This document shows, one piece after another, positions 1 through 7,366 of a DNA stretch of 16,227 nucleotides. A program made the translations under genes and the position numbers. The DNA is taken from contig JAICPP010000050.1 in assembly GCA_025929805.1 (NCBI GenBank), forward strand, positions 1-16,227, given 5' to 3'. This DNA is from Gemmatimonadales bacterium. GTDB taxonomy: Bacteria; Gemmatimonadota; Gemmatimonadetes; Gemmatimonadales; GWC2-71-9. Position 1 is the stretch's first letter. Every line of letters begins with the position of its first letter. The notes below the pieces were generated by a model. The model saw only the letters and a program-made list of their open reading frames with translations, ran no database searches and was not told the origin of the DNA.

Positions 1-1
1 C

Positions 2-454
2 GACGAGAACAGCCTCTGGTTCCAGGCCGAGAGCGCCGGCGTTTACCGGGGGCAGTGCGCTGAATACTGCGGCCATCAGCACGCCAAGATGGGGTTTCTG
101 GTCATCGCTGAGCCGCAGGACCAGTTCGCCAGCTGGCTGGAGCTGCAGCGGGACATGGCGCGGACTCCTACCGATTCGGTGACCCGGCGAGGACAGGAGG
201 TCTTCCTCGCGTCCTCCTGCGTCATGTGTCACGCGATCGCCGGCACGCCGGCGGGGAGCCGCATCGGTCCGGACCTCACTCACCTGGCCAGCAGACGCAC
301 CATCGCGGCCGCCACTCTCCCCAACAACCGAGGTACTCTGGCCGGCTGGATTCTCGATCCCCAGGCCTTCAAGCCCGGTGCCAGAATGCCAGCGAACCAG
401 TTCAATCCGGACGATCTGCAGGCGCTGCTGACCTACCTGGAGAGCCTCAAGTGA
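2..454 (+). CDS. coxB: Cytochrome c oxidase subunit II (CuA domain + fused cytochrome c), 3' part
   Basis: Partial: the 5' end lies before the window. Subunit II accepts electrons from cytochrome c at the binuclear CuA site and passes them to heme a in subunit I, on the outer face of the membrane. The visible part opens with the end of the cupredoxin fold, including GQCAEYCGHQHAKM, which has the two Cys, Glu, His and Met of the CuA site. A linker of about 40 residues leads to a cytochrome c domain with the heme motif CVMCH and a likely distal Met in GARMPANQ. This fusion defines the caa3 type. The TGA stop overlaps the GTG start of coxA by four bases, so the two are probably translationally coupled. 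The family and both metal sites are clear. The signal peptide, the two anchor helices and the K-channel entry Glu of subunit II lie upstream and cannot be judged. Confidence 0.96.
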   Translation, partial: DENSLWFQAESAGVYRGQCAEYCGHQHAKMGFLVIAEPQDQFASWLELQRDMARTPTDSVTRRGQEVFLASSCVMCHAIAGTPAGSRIGPDLTHLASRRTIAAATLPNNRGTLAGWILDPQAFKPGARMPANQFNPDDLQALLTYLESLK

Positions 455-2385
455 GTGCCGAGGCCGTGCCGGTTCAAGCCGCCCCTTCGGTGCCGGAGGA
501 GGAACGAGTACGCCACGAGCTGGAGCAGACCTGGCGGCAACCACCGGGTCTCCTGCCCTGGCTCAAGAGCGTAGACCACAAGTCGGTCGGAAAGCGCTAC
601 ATCATCACCGCGTTCATCTTCTTCGTGCTGGGTGGGCTGGAGGCGGCCACCATGCGGGCGCAGCTGGCCCGGCCGGAAAACACCGTGCTCGGGCCGGACG
701 CCTACAATCAGTTCTTCTCCATGCATGGCATCACCATGATGTTTCTGTTCGCCGTCCCCATGATGACGGCGATTGGGCTCTATCTGGTGCCGCTCATGAT
801 CGGCGCCCGGAACGTGGCCTTCCCCCGGCTCAACGCCTACGGATACTGGGTCTATCTCTTCGGCGGGCTGTTCCTGTACATCAGCTTCTTTCTCAACACC
901 GGCCCGGACACCGGGTGGTTCAGCTATGTGCCGCTGGCCGGCCCTGAGTTCACCCCCGGAAAACGGGCCGACGTTTACGCCCAGGCGATCACCTTTACCG
1001 AGATTGCGGCACTGGTGGGATCGGTCGAGCTGATCGTCACGATATTCAAGAACCGCGCGCCCGGGATGACGCTGAACCGCATGCCCCTCTTCGTCTGGGC
1101 GATGCTGGTGCAGGCGTTCATGGTCCTCTTTGCCATGCCCTGGGTAGCCACGGCAACGCAGTTTCTGGCAATGGACCGGCTGGTGGCCACCCACTTCTTC
1201 AATCCGGCCGAAGGCGGCGATCCGCTCCTGTGGCAGCACCTCTTCTGGTTTTTCGGCCATCCCGAGGTGTACATCATCTTCATCCCGGCCCTGGGGTTCG
1301 TCTCGTCGATTGTCGCCACCTTTACCAGAAGGCAGGTGTTCGGGTACCCGGCCATGGTGCTCTCCATGGTGGCAACCGGCTTTCTCGGCTTCGGCCTCTG
1401 GGTGCACCACATGTTCACCACGGGAGTTCCCCAGCTGGGCCAGAGCTTCTTTACCGGCGCCAGCATGATGATCGCGATCCCGAGCGGCATTCAGATCTTC
1501 TGCTGGATCGCGACTATCTGGGCAGGACGTCCGCGTTTCACGGTGCCGTTTCTCTTTGTGCTCGGCTTCGTGGTCCTGTTCATCATCGGCGGCTTCACCG
1601 GCGTGATGATCGCGTCGGTCGCCTTCGACCAGCAGGTCCACGACACCTACTTCATCGTGGCTCACTTCCATTACGTGTTGATCGGGGGCGCGGTATTCCC
1701 GCTGTTCGCCGCTTTCTACTACTGGTTCCCCAAGCTGACCGGGCGAATGTTGAGCGAGAGTCTGGGACGCTGGAACTTCTGGCTGTTCCTCCTCGGGGTG
1801 AACCTGACCTTTTTTCCCATGCACCAGCTGGGATTCGAGGGGATGCCCCGCAGGGTCTACACCTATCTCGAGGAGACCGGGTGGGGTGACCTGAACCTCT
1901 TGGCCACGATCGGGGCGGTGACGATTGCCACCAGCATGCTCCTGTTCGTGATCAACGTAGTCTCCAGTCTCCGGCAGGGTGCGCCGGCGGGAGACGACCC
2001 CTGGGGCGGGGAAACCCTAGAATGGGCCACCTCCTCGCCACCGCGTCCCTACAACTTCGCTTACATCCCGGTGGTGTCGGGCCGATCGCCCCTGTGGGCC
2101 AGCTCGGCCGAGATGCCGGTGGTGACCGGGCTTCGCACCGATGTGCGGGACACGCTGGTGACGACGGTGCTCGACGCCGAGCCCGACAGCAAGCATCGCC
2201 ATCCTAATCCAACCATCTGGCCGCTGTTGACGGCAGTGGCCACCACGATCCTGTTCGTCACCCTGATCTTCACCCCGTGGGGCGCGGTCATCGGAACACC
2301 GCTCCTCCTGCTCGGCTTGCTGGGGTGGGGCTGGCCCCGGGGACGGGAGAAATGGGAACAGCAGCTGGTGGAGGGAGAAGCGTGA
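451..2385 (+). CDS. coxA: Cytochrome c oxidase subunit I, caa3 type, with altered proton-channel residues
   Basis: Catalytic subunit of 644 residues that reduces O2 at a heme/CuB centre. The GTG at 451 is chosen because it overlaps the coxB stop (GTGA) and gives a normal N-terminus; the frame stays open further upstream only over the cytochrome c domain of coxB. Heme ligands are seen in SMHGITMM and VAHFHYVL, the CuB His pair in WVHHMF, the cross-linked His/Tyr and helix VI Glu in GHPEVY (His270, Glu272, Tyr274), and the propionate Arg pair in GMPRRV. Two classical proton-channel residues differ: the D-channel Asp is Asn121 (GARNVAFPR), and the K-channel Lys is Gln in PSGIQIFCW. After the usual end (NFAYIPVVSGRSPLW) a tail of about 90 residues adds two more predicted helices (about 590-608 and 611-628). 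Family assignment is certain. How the enzyme handles protons is open. Confidence 0.97.
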   Translation: MSAEAVPVQAAPSVPEEERVRHELEQTWRQPPGLLPWLKSVDHKSVGKRYIITAFIFFVLGGLEAATMRAQLARPENTVLGPDAYNQFFSMHGITMMFLFAVPMMTAIGLYLVPLMIGARNVAFPRLNAYGYWVYLFGGLFLYISFFLNTGPDTGWFSYVPLAGPEFTPGKRADVYAQAITFTEIAALVGSVELIVTIFKNRAPGMTLNRMPLFVWAMLVQAFMVLFAMPWVATATQFLAMDRLVATHFFNPAEGGDPLLWQHLFWFFGHPEVYIIFIPALGFVSSIVATFTRRQVFGYPAMVLSMVATGFLGFGLWVHHMFTTGVPQLGQSFFTGASMMIAIPSGIQIFCWIATIWAGRPRFTVPFLFVLGFVVLFIIGGFTGVMIASVAFDQQVHDTYFIVAHFHYVLIGGAVFPLFAAFYYWFPKLTGRMLSESLGRWNFWLFLLGVNLTFFPMHQLGFEGMPRRVYTYLEETGWGDLNLLATIGAVTIATSMLLFVINVVSSLRQGAPAGDDPWGGETLEWATSSPPRPYNFAYIPVVSGRSPLWASSAEMPVVTGLRTDVRDTLVTTVLDAEPDSKHRHPNPTIWPLLTAVATTILFVTLIFTPWGAVIGTPLLLLGLLGWGWPRGREKWEQQLVEGEA

Positions 2386-2990
2386 GGGTCACCCGGGCGG
2401 TCGCCGACGTCAGCGCGCTTCCCCGGACGGTGTTCGGGCATCGCAGTCTCATGTGGTGGGGCACACTTGGCTTCATCATCATCGAAGGGACCACGCTGTT
2501 CATCTGTGCGATGAGCTACTTCTACCTCCGGCGGAATTATTCCACCTGGCCACCCGAGCACATCTTCCGGCCGGCGCTATTGATCCCGACCATCCAGGTG
2601 ATCCTGATGCTGGCCAGCAACATCCCCATGTGGTGGGCCGATCGAGCGTCGAGGCGGATGGACCTCCAGGGATTACGGGCCGGATTCCTGATCTGTTCAG
2701 CGTTGGCAGTGATGATGACCATCTTGCGCTGGTTCGAGTTCAGAGCACTCAACGTTCGCTGGGACACGTCAGCGTATGGGTCGGTCGCCTGGGCGACCCT
2801 GACCGCTCATACCACGCTGCTCGTGCTGGAGCTGGCCGAGACGGTGGCCTTCACCGCACTGCTGTTCGGAAACCAGGTCGAGGAGCGGGATCTCTCGGGC
2901 GCCAGTGATAACGCGTTTTACTGGTATTTTCTGACCGGGGTTTGGGTGCCGCTCTACGCCATCGTATTCCTCTCCCCCTATTTCATGTAG
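2382..2990 (+). CDS. coxC: Cytochrome c oxidase subunit III-like protein, short five-helix form
   Basis: A 202-residue membrane protein with five predicted helices (about 23-48, 64-84, 99-117, 140-162, 180-199). Subunit III binds lipid next to subunit I and stabilises turnover; it carries no metal. The start is GTG at 2382, overlapping the coxA TGA by four bases and preceded by GGAGGGAGAA as ribosome site. Support comes from size, position after coxA, the Glu in the first helix (GFIIIEGTTLF, Glu35), and the ending YWYFLTGVWVPLYAIVFL, which fits subunit III. It is divergent: the usual histidine motif of the fourth-helix region (FHGLHV type) is not present, and TAHTTLLVLE stands there instead. 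It could be placed with the second, shorter subunit III paralogues of alternative oxidase operons. The assignment rests on context plus partial similarity. Confidence 0.85.
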   Translation: MRVTRAVADVSALPRTVFGHRSLMWWGTLGFIIIEGTTLFICAMSYFYLRRNYSTWPPEHIFRPALLIPTIQVILMLASNIPMWWADRASRRMDLQGLRAGFLICSALAVMMTILRWFEFRALNVRWDTSAYGSVAWATLTAHTTLLVLELAETVAFTALLFGNQVEERDLSGASDNAFYWYFLTGVWVPLYAIVFLSPYFM

Positions 2991-3005
2991 GCGTGAGGCA
3001 AACGG

Positions 3006-3380
3006 ATGACGGTGGATCGCCGCACTGAGGTGCCGGACGCCAAAGAGATTGGAGCTCTCTGGATGGGGCTGCTGGTTCCACCTGCGGCGTTTCTACTCAA
3101 TCTCGAGGTTGCCTATGCGCTGGTGCCCAAGGCCTGCGCGGCTGGAACGATCTTGATCGTTCACCTGGTGCATCTGCTGTGTCTCTCGCTGGCGTTGGTG
3201 GGCGGGCTGGTCGCCTGGCGCACCTGGCGTACGGTCGGCGTGGTGTGGCCCGGCGAAGAAGGCGACAAAGTGGCGAGAAGCCGTTTCCTGGCCGGTAGTG
3301 GGGTCCTCGGGAGCGCTTTGTTCGCGCTGGTCATCCTGGCGCAATGGCTCCCGACCTTCGTGCTGAGTCCGTGTCAATGA
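3006..3380 (+). CDS. Small three-helix membrane protein of the oxidase operon, function unknown
   Basis: A 124-residue protein that I do not assign to a named family. It has three predicted membrane helices (about 17-38, 48-70 and 95-115) and short charged loops. Notable are PPAAFLLNLEVAYALVPKAC in the first helix region and a Cys next to the C-terminus (SPCQ). Proteins of similar size with a Leu-Val-Pro-x-Ala-Cys element are, as I remember, common beside ctaG in alternative oxidase operons, but I cannot verify this here. The gene starts 15 bases after coxC and ends in a four-base ATGA overlap with ctaG. It is therefore placed as an accessory subunit or an assembly helper of the oxidase. Either role is inferred from position alone. 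Confidence 0.8.
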   Translation: MTVDRRTEVPDAKEIGALWMGLLVPPAAFLLNLEVAYALVPKACAAGTILIVHLVHLLCLSLALVGGLVAWRTWRTVGVVWPGEEGDKVARSRFLAGSGVLGSALFALVILAQWLPTFVLSPCQ

Positions 3381-4222
3381 AAGACGGGCAGCTGCTGGCT
3401 CCTCATGACCTCTGGGGAGCTTGGAGTTTCGAGCCGATAGTCGTCGGCAGCCTGCTGCTCACCGGCTGGCTTTACCTGCGCGGGCTCCGGTCGCTATGGC
3501 GGACTGCCGGACGTGGCCGGGGAGTTCAGATAGGGGAGGCCATCTCGTTCGCCGCGGGTTGGCTCCTGTTGGTAGTCGCGCTGATCTCGCCGCTGCACCG
3601 TCTGGGTGGTATTCTCTTCTCCGCCCACATGACGCAGCACGAGCTGCTGATGGCGCTGGGCGCACCGCTCCTGGTGCTGGGCCGTCCCGTCGTCGCATGG
3701 CTCTGGGCCATGCCGCTGGATCGTCGCAAGACCCTGGGAGCGTGGGCAGCTGTCGGGCCGGTCCAACGAACCTGGCGGTTTCTCACCCAACCGCTCGTTG
3801 CCTGGACACTCCACGGGGTGGCCATCTGGGTCTGGCACGCTCCCACATTGTATCAGCAAACGTTGAACAACGAGGCAGTCCATACACTGCAACACTTGAG
3901 CTTTCTCGGCACGGGGCTCCTCTTCTGGTGGGCTCTTTTGCGAGGAAAGGACGGCCGGCTCGGACGGCCGGTCGCCGTGATGTACCTGTTCACCACGGCG
4001 GTCCACACCAGTCTACTGGGAGCGTTGCTCACCTTCTCATCCCGGCTGTGGTACCCGCTCTACGCCTCAAACACTGCCGCCTGGGGGCTCACCCCGCTCG
4101 AGGATCAGCAGCTCGCGGGCGTGATCATGTGGGTGCCCGCAGGCGTTGTCTATATGGTTGCGGCGCTGGCCATAGCAGCCAGCTGGTTGGGTGAGCGCAG
4201 ACCCCGTGTGGTGCGCGCATGA
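3377..4222 (+). CDS. ctaG: CtaG-type cytochrome c oxidase assembly factor (caa3_CtaG family)
   Basis: A 281-residue polytopic membrane protein of about seven helices, matching the caa3_CtaG family that is needed for active caa3 oxidase in Bacillus, probably through copper delivery or CuB-site assembly. It is not related to the Cox11-type protein also called CtaG. Visible family features are the histidine helix HMTQHELLMALGAPLLVLGRP, the later helix HTLQHLSFLGTGLLFWWALL, and the ending EDQQLAGVIMWVPAGVVYMVAA. The ATG at 3377 is preferred because it overlaps the previous stop as ATGA; an in-frame ATG at 3344 would add eleven residues inside the upstream gene. No clear ribosome site is seen, which fits coupling. 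Its TGA overlaps the next ATG by four bases. Family assignment is firm; the exact role is taken from the family. Confidence 0.92.
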   Translation: MKDGQLLAPHDLWGAWSFEPIVVGSLLLTGWLYLRGLRSLWRTAGRGRGVQIGEAISFAAGWLLLVVALISPLHRLGGILFSAHMTQHELLMALGAPLLVLGRPVVAWLWAMPLDRRKTLGAWAAVGPVQRTWRFLTQPLVAWTLHGVAIWVWHAPTLYQQTLNNEAVHTLQHLSFLGTGLLFWWALLRGKDGRLGRPVAVMYLFTTAVHTSLLGALLTFSSRLWYPLYASNTAAWGLTPLEDQQLAGVIMWVPAGVVYMVAALAIAASWLGERRPRVVRA

Positions 4223-5469
4223 CCACAAGCGGCCGGCAACCGGACCGGGCTGGGGGTTGGCGGAGCCGCGACATCTTGCGAGCCGTCGGCATTGTGGCCG
4301 GGGTCTACATCGTCCTTCAGTTACTCTGGGTCGGGCGCTCCGTAGTCCTGCTGACCTTTCTCGGGGTGCTGTTCGGCATAGCACTCACCGCCGGCGTGAA
4401 CCGGCTGGAGCGGTGGCGCGTGCCCCGCGGGCTGGGGGCCATCCTCATCGTGCTCGCCTTCATCGGCGCTCTGGTCGGCATCGGGGCGGCAACCGCGCCG
4501 AGCATCACCGGCCAGATGCGTGAGCTGAAGACCCAGCTTCCTCAAGCGGTCCGTAAGATCCAGCAGTGGGTTCAGGAGCGGCAGCAAGGAGTCAGTGAGG
4601 TGCTGGAGCAGGTTGCTCCTCAAGCTGCCGGCACGCCACCGGGTGGCGAACCGAAACCAGGCGAGGACCGCAACGAGCAAGGCCGGACCGGCCAGCGTGA
4701 CGAGGCTCAGCCCCAAGCAGAATCAGGCCCACCGGACCAGGAGAAAAAACCAGCCGCACCTTCACTGGGTCAGAGCTTGGCTGAGCAGATAGGAGGAGTG
4801 GGCCGCCACCTGTTCGGATTCTTCTCCTCGACGGTGGCAGTACTGGGAGGCCTGATTCTCATTCTCTTTGTGGCCACCTTCGTGGCGATCGACGCAAGCA
4901 CCTATCACGCCGGCCTGATGCACCTCTTTCCCCACCGGATGCGATCTCGCGCCGGCGAGGTCCTCAGCGCAACGGCGACGATGCTGCGCCGCTGGCTGTT
5001 CACCCAGTTTGTTGCCATGCTGGTGGTAGGCGCACTTACTGCCGTGGTTCTCCTGCTGCTCGACGTGAAGGCAGCCATCGCGCTCGGCATCATCGCCGGA
5101 CTCCTGGAGTTCATTCCCATTGCAGGCCCCATCCTCGCCTCCGTGCCGGGCATCGCAATGAGCTTCCTGGATGGGCCGGAAAAGGCCATTTATGTGACGC
5201 TCGCGTACATCGCCATCCAGCAGGTCGAGGCCAATGTGGTCACCCCCTTGCTCATGAAGCGAGGCCTCGAAATCCCCCCCGTCCTGACGATCACGGCGCA
5301 GGGTGTCTTGTCACTGGTATTCGGGTTCATCGGCCTCCTGGTAGCAGTGCCGATGCTGGCCGCTGCCATCGTGCCCATCAAGATGCTGTACGTCCAGGAT
5401 GTCGTGGGCGATGAGGTGAAGCTGCCGGGTCAGTCCGATGACAGTACCAGTGATACGTCCAACGCGTGA
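4219..5469 (+). CDS. AI-2E family permease (YdiK/PerM-like)
   Basis: A 416-residue membrane protein of the AI-2E exporter family, whose members include autoinducer-2 exporters and Na+/H+ antiporters; the substrate cannot be read from sequence. There are two or three helices in the first 100 residues. A soluble amphipathic stretch and a low-complexity linker of about 134-182 follow, rich in Gly, Pro, Gln and charged residues. Then comes the conserved helical core with LLEFIPIAGPILASVPG, an Ile-Gln-Gln-x-Glu-x-Asn-x-x-x-Pro element, and a Gly-rich last helix. The linker is longer and more hydrophilic than is usual at this point in the family. The ATG overlaps the ctaG stop by four bases, so the permease appears to be part of the oxidase transcript. 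The following lipoprotein starts three bases after its stop. Confidence 0.93.
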   Translation: MTTSGRQPDRAGGWRSRDILRAVGIVAGVYIVLQLLWVGRSVVLLTFLGVLFGIALTAGVNRLERWRVPRGLGAILIVLAFIGALVGIGAATAPSITGQMRELKTQLPQAVRKIQQWVQERQQGVSEVLEQVAPQAAGTPPGGEPKPGEDRNEQGRTGQRDEAQPQAESGPPDQEKKPAAPSLGQSLAEQIGGVGRHLFGFFSSTVAVLGGLILILFVATFVAIDASTYHAGLMHLFPHRMRSRAGEVLSATATMLRRWLFTQFVAMLVVGALTAVVLLLLDVKAAIALGIIAGLLEFIPIAGPILASVPGIAMSFLDGPEKAIYVTLAYIAIQQVEANVVTPLLMKRGLEIPPVLTITAQGVLSLVFGFIGLLVAVPMLAAAIVPIKMLYVQDVVGDEVKLPGQSDDSTSDTSNA

Positions 5470-5472
5470 TTC

Positions 5473-5805
5473 ATGAGCGATTCGGGCGCCCTTCTCCGGC
5501 TGGTCACCCTCTCGCTCCTCACCACACTCATCAGTTGTACCTCGGCGGAAGACCGGCACCTGGCCGCGGCCAGGAGTGCGTGGTCATGGGCGGCCACGGC
5601 CACCCTGACGAGCGAGGCTCTGAATCGAGGTGCGGTCCCCCGGCGCTACGCTCAGCAGATTCTTAAGGCAGGGAAGGAGGTCGAGGACCAGCTGGCGAGC
5701 CAGCGGGAGTGGAGCACGCTATCGGATGAGATCAAGCAGAGTCTGGAAGGGGCGCTGGACCAGCTCGCATCCTCGATCGGCAAGGCTGCCACCCGCCATG
5801 AGTAA
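5473..5805 (+). CDS. Small predicted lipoprotein, function unknown
   Basis: A 110-residue protein with a short hydrophobic N-terminus and a lipobox ending in LISC (Cys22), so it is probably secreted and lipid-anchored. The rest is helical and charged, with repeated Ala/Leu/Glu stretches such as QQILKAGKEVEDQLASQ, and no Cys beyond the lipobox. I do not recognise a family. It begins three bases after the permease stop and overlaps the Nramp-like gene by eight bases. A structural or scaffold role next to the carriers is possible, but nothing in the sequence shows it. Confidence 0.78.
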   Translation: MSDSGALLRLVTLSLLTTLISCTSAEDRHLAAARSAWSWAATATLTSEALNRGAVPRRYAQQILKAGKEVEDQLASQREWSTLSDEIKQSLEGALDQLASSIGKAATRHE

Positions 5806-7012
5806 GCTGCTCAAGATCGCATTGGGCATTTTCACCAGCATCGGTGGGTTCCTCGAGATCGGCGCCATCGCGACCACCGCGCAGGCCGGAGCTGCCTTTG
5901 GACTCCGTCTGATCTGGGCCGTGGTGCTGGGAACGATCTGCGTGATCTTTCTGGTCGAGATGTCGGGCCGCCTCGCAGCCGTCAGCCATCACACCATCAA
6001 GGATGCGTTGCGCGAGCGGTTCGGTCCCCGCGTCTTTGCGCTCACCCTGGTGAGCGATGTCCTCATCAACCTCCTCGTGCTTGCGGCAGAGATCGGCGGG
6101 ATGAGCCTGGCTCTCCAGCTAGTCACCGGAATCAGCTTCCGCTGGTGGGCCATTCCCGTGGGGTTCCTCACCTGGCTGCTGCTCTGGAAGGGGACCTTTG
6201 GCCTGATCGAGAAGGGTGTCTCGCTGCTGGGTATGGTCGCGGTCGCATTCGTGATCGGGGCGTGGAAACTGCACCCTCCACTCGATGACTTGTTCGCGGG
6301 GGTGCTGCCCAGCATGCCATCGGACAGGCCGGCCCTCTACTGGTTCACCGCAGTCAGCATCCTGGGGGCGGCAATTAGCCCTTACTTGTTCTACTTCTAC
6401 TCTGCGGGCGCCATCGAAGATCACTGGGACGAGGGCGACATCGGGGCAAATCGCGCGGTCGCCACCGTGGGCATGAGCTTCGGTGGAGTGCTGGCGACCG
6501 CCGTTCTGGTCGTAGCTGCGATGGTATTTTACCCGGTCGGCATCGAGGCGGAACGAGGCGAGCAGCTCGCGCTACTACTGACCAGCCCGTTGGGACGTCT
6601 GGGCTTCTATCTCTTTGTCGCCACCCTCTTCATCTGCTGTCTCGGCGCCGCCCTCGAGCTGGCACTCTCGACTGCCTACTGCTTTGCCCAGGGTTTGGGC
6701 TGGAACTGGGGAGAGAACGTCCGTCCGCGAGACGCGGCCCGCTTCAGCCTGATCTATACTGTGATGATTGTTGCCGCCTCACTGCTCATGGTCAGCGGCA
6801 TCGACCCGCTCCAGCTGACTCTCTTCTCGATGGCGTTGACGTCGCTGATCCTTCCGGTGGTCACCATCCCCTTTCTCATTCTCATGAACGACGCTGACTA
6901 CGTCGGGGAACATGGCAACGGCTGGATCAGCAACATTGCGGTCATCGTGATCAGTCTGCTGGCCTCGGTGGTGGCCTTGGTGGCGATCCCACTTCAGCTC
7001 TTGGCAGGGTGA
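5798..7012 (+). CDS. Nramp-like metal carrier with non-canonical binding site
   Basis: A 404-residue protein with about eleven helices, matching the Nramp fold. The first helix plus following loop (GGFLEIGAIATTAQAGAAFG) aligns with the Nramp FLxSIAYIDPGNFATDIQAGA block, helix 3 has AEIGGMSLALQL, and helix 6 has ILGAAISPYLFYFYSA. Known Nramps bind Mn2+ or Fe2+ through Asp and Asn of DPGN and Met of the helix 6 MPH motif. Here DPGN is EIGA (Glu20, Ala23) and MPH is SPY (Ser194, Tyr196), so the soft-metal Met is lost. Nramp-related magnesium transporters also lack that Met, so Mg2+ or another hard cation is a reasonable guess. The ATG at 5798 is chosen because everything upstream in frame lies over the lipoprotein gene. 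Two PRC-barrel-like genes follow without a gap. Fold assignment is good; substrate is unknown. Confidence 0.9.
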   Translation: MSKLLKIALGIFTSIGGFLEIGAIATTAQAGAAFGLRLIWAVVLGTICVIFLVEMSGRLAAVSHHTIKDALRERFGPRVFALTLVSDVLINLLVLAAEIGGMSLALQLVTGISFRWWAIPVGFLTWLLLWKGTFGLIEKGVSLLGMVAVAFVIGAWKLHPPLDDLFAGVLPSMPSDRPALYWFTAVSILGAAISPYLFYFYSAGAIEDHWDEGDIGANRAVATVGMSFGGVLATAVLVVAAMVFYPVGIEAERGEQLALLLTSPLGRLGFYLFVATLFICCLGAALELALSTAYCFAQGLGWNWGENVRPRDAARFSLIYTVMIVAASLLMVSGIDPLQLTLFSMALTSLILPVVTIPFLILMNDADYVGEHGNGWISNIAVIVISLLASVVALVAIPLQLLAG

Positions 7013-7363
7013 ATGGAGATTGGACGCGAGATCCTGGATCAGCAGCTGGTCGACCGCACCGGCCAGGACATGGGAAAGGTGGACGGGATTGTGCTCGAGT
7101 TGCGAGACGACGCCCCGCCTCGTATTGCAGCGCTGCTCACCGGCGGACACCTGCTGGCGAGACGAGTGCACCCCCGGCTGGAGGCCTGGGCCCGGAGACT
7201 CACTGCCCGGTGGGGACCGGAAAATCGGGAGCCCCTCAGAATCCCCTGGCCCAAGGTCAAGAAAATCGGAGTGGACGTGAAGGTCGATGTGGCTGCCGAC
7301 GAGGCCATGCCCTGGGAGCACTGGGTGCGGGATCACATCATCGGTCGCATACCGGGGGCATGA
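7013..7363 (+). CDS. PRC-barrel-like protein 1
   Basis: A 116-residue soluble protein. The first 60 residues look like a PRC-barrel: a short strand (EILDQQLVDRTGQDMGKV), the Gly-Lys-Val-Asp-Gly turn, a strand (IVLEL) and a hydrophobic strand (IAALLTGG). PRC-barrels are small beta-domains found in RimM, the photosynthetic reaction centre H subunit and various membrane-associated proteins. The C-terminal half is helical, with Arg- and Trp-rich segments and a final His-Trp-Val-Arg-Asp-His. It starts on the base after the Nramp-like stop and is followed three bases later by a second protein of the same kind. A regulatory or cytoplasmic accessory role for the carrier is inferred from this pairing only. 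The domain call is by pattern, without a profile search. Confidence 0.78.
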   Translation: MEIGREILDQQLVDRTGQDMGKVDGIVLELRDDAPPRIAALLTGGHLLARRVHPRLEAWARRLTARWGPENREPLRIPWPKVKKIGVDVKVDVAADEAMPWEHWVRDHIIGRIPGA

Positions 7364-7366
7364 TTC

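Noticed and set aside
226..450. In-frame extension of coxA upstream to ATG 226
   Set aside because: It lies entirely over the cytochrome c domain of coxB in another frame, and its translation is Arg/Pro/Gly-rich shadow sequence. GTG 451 gives a standard overlap start.
433..1824. A 463-codon open frame on the minus strand opposite coxA
   Set aside because: Its product is rich in His, Glu, Gly and Arg without helices or motifs, as expected for the complement of a GC-rich membrane protein gene. coxA on the other strand is certain.
5630..5797. Upstream part of the Nramp-like frame from 5630
   Set aside because: It overlaps the lipoprotein gene, is Arg/Ser-rich, and the Nramp first helix follows directly after ATG 5798.
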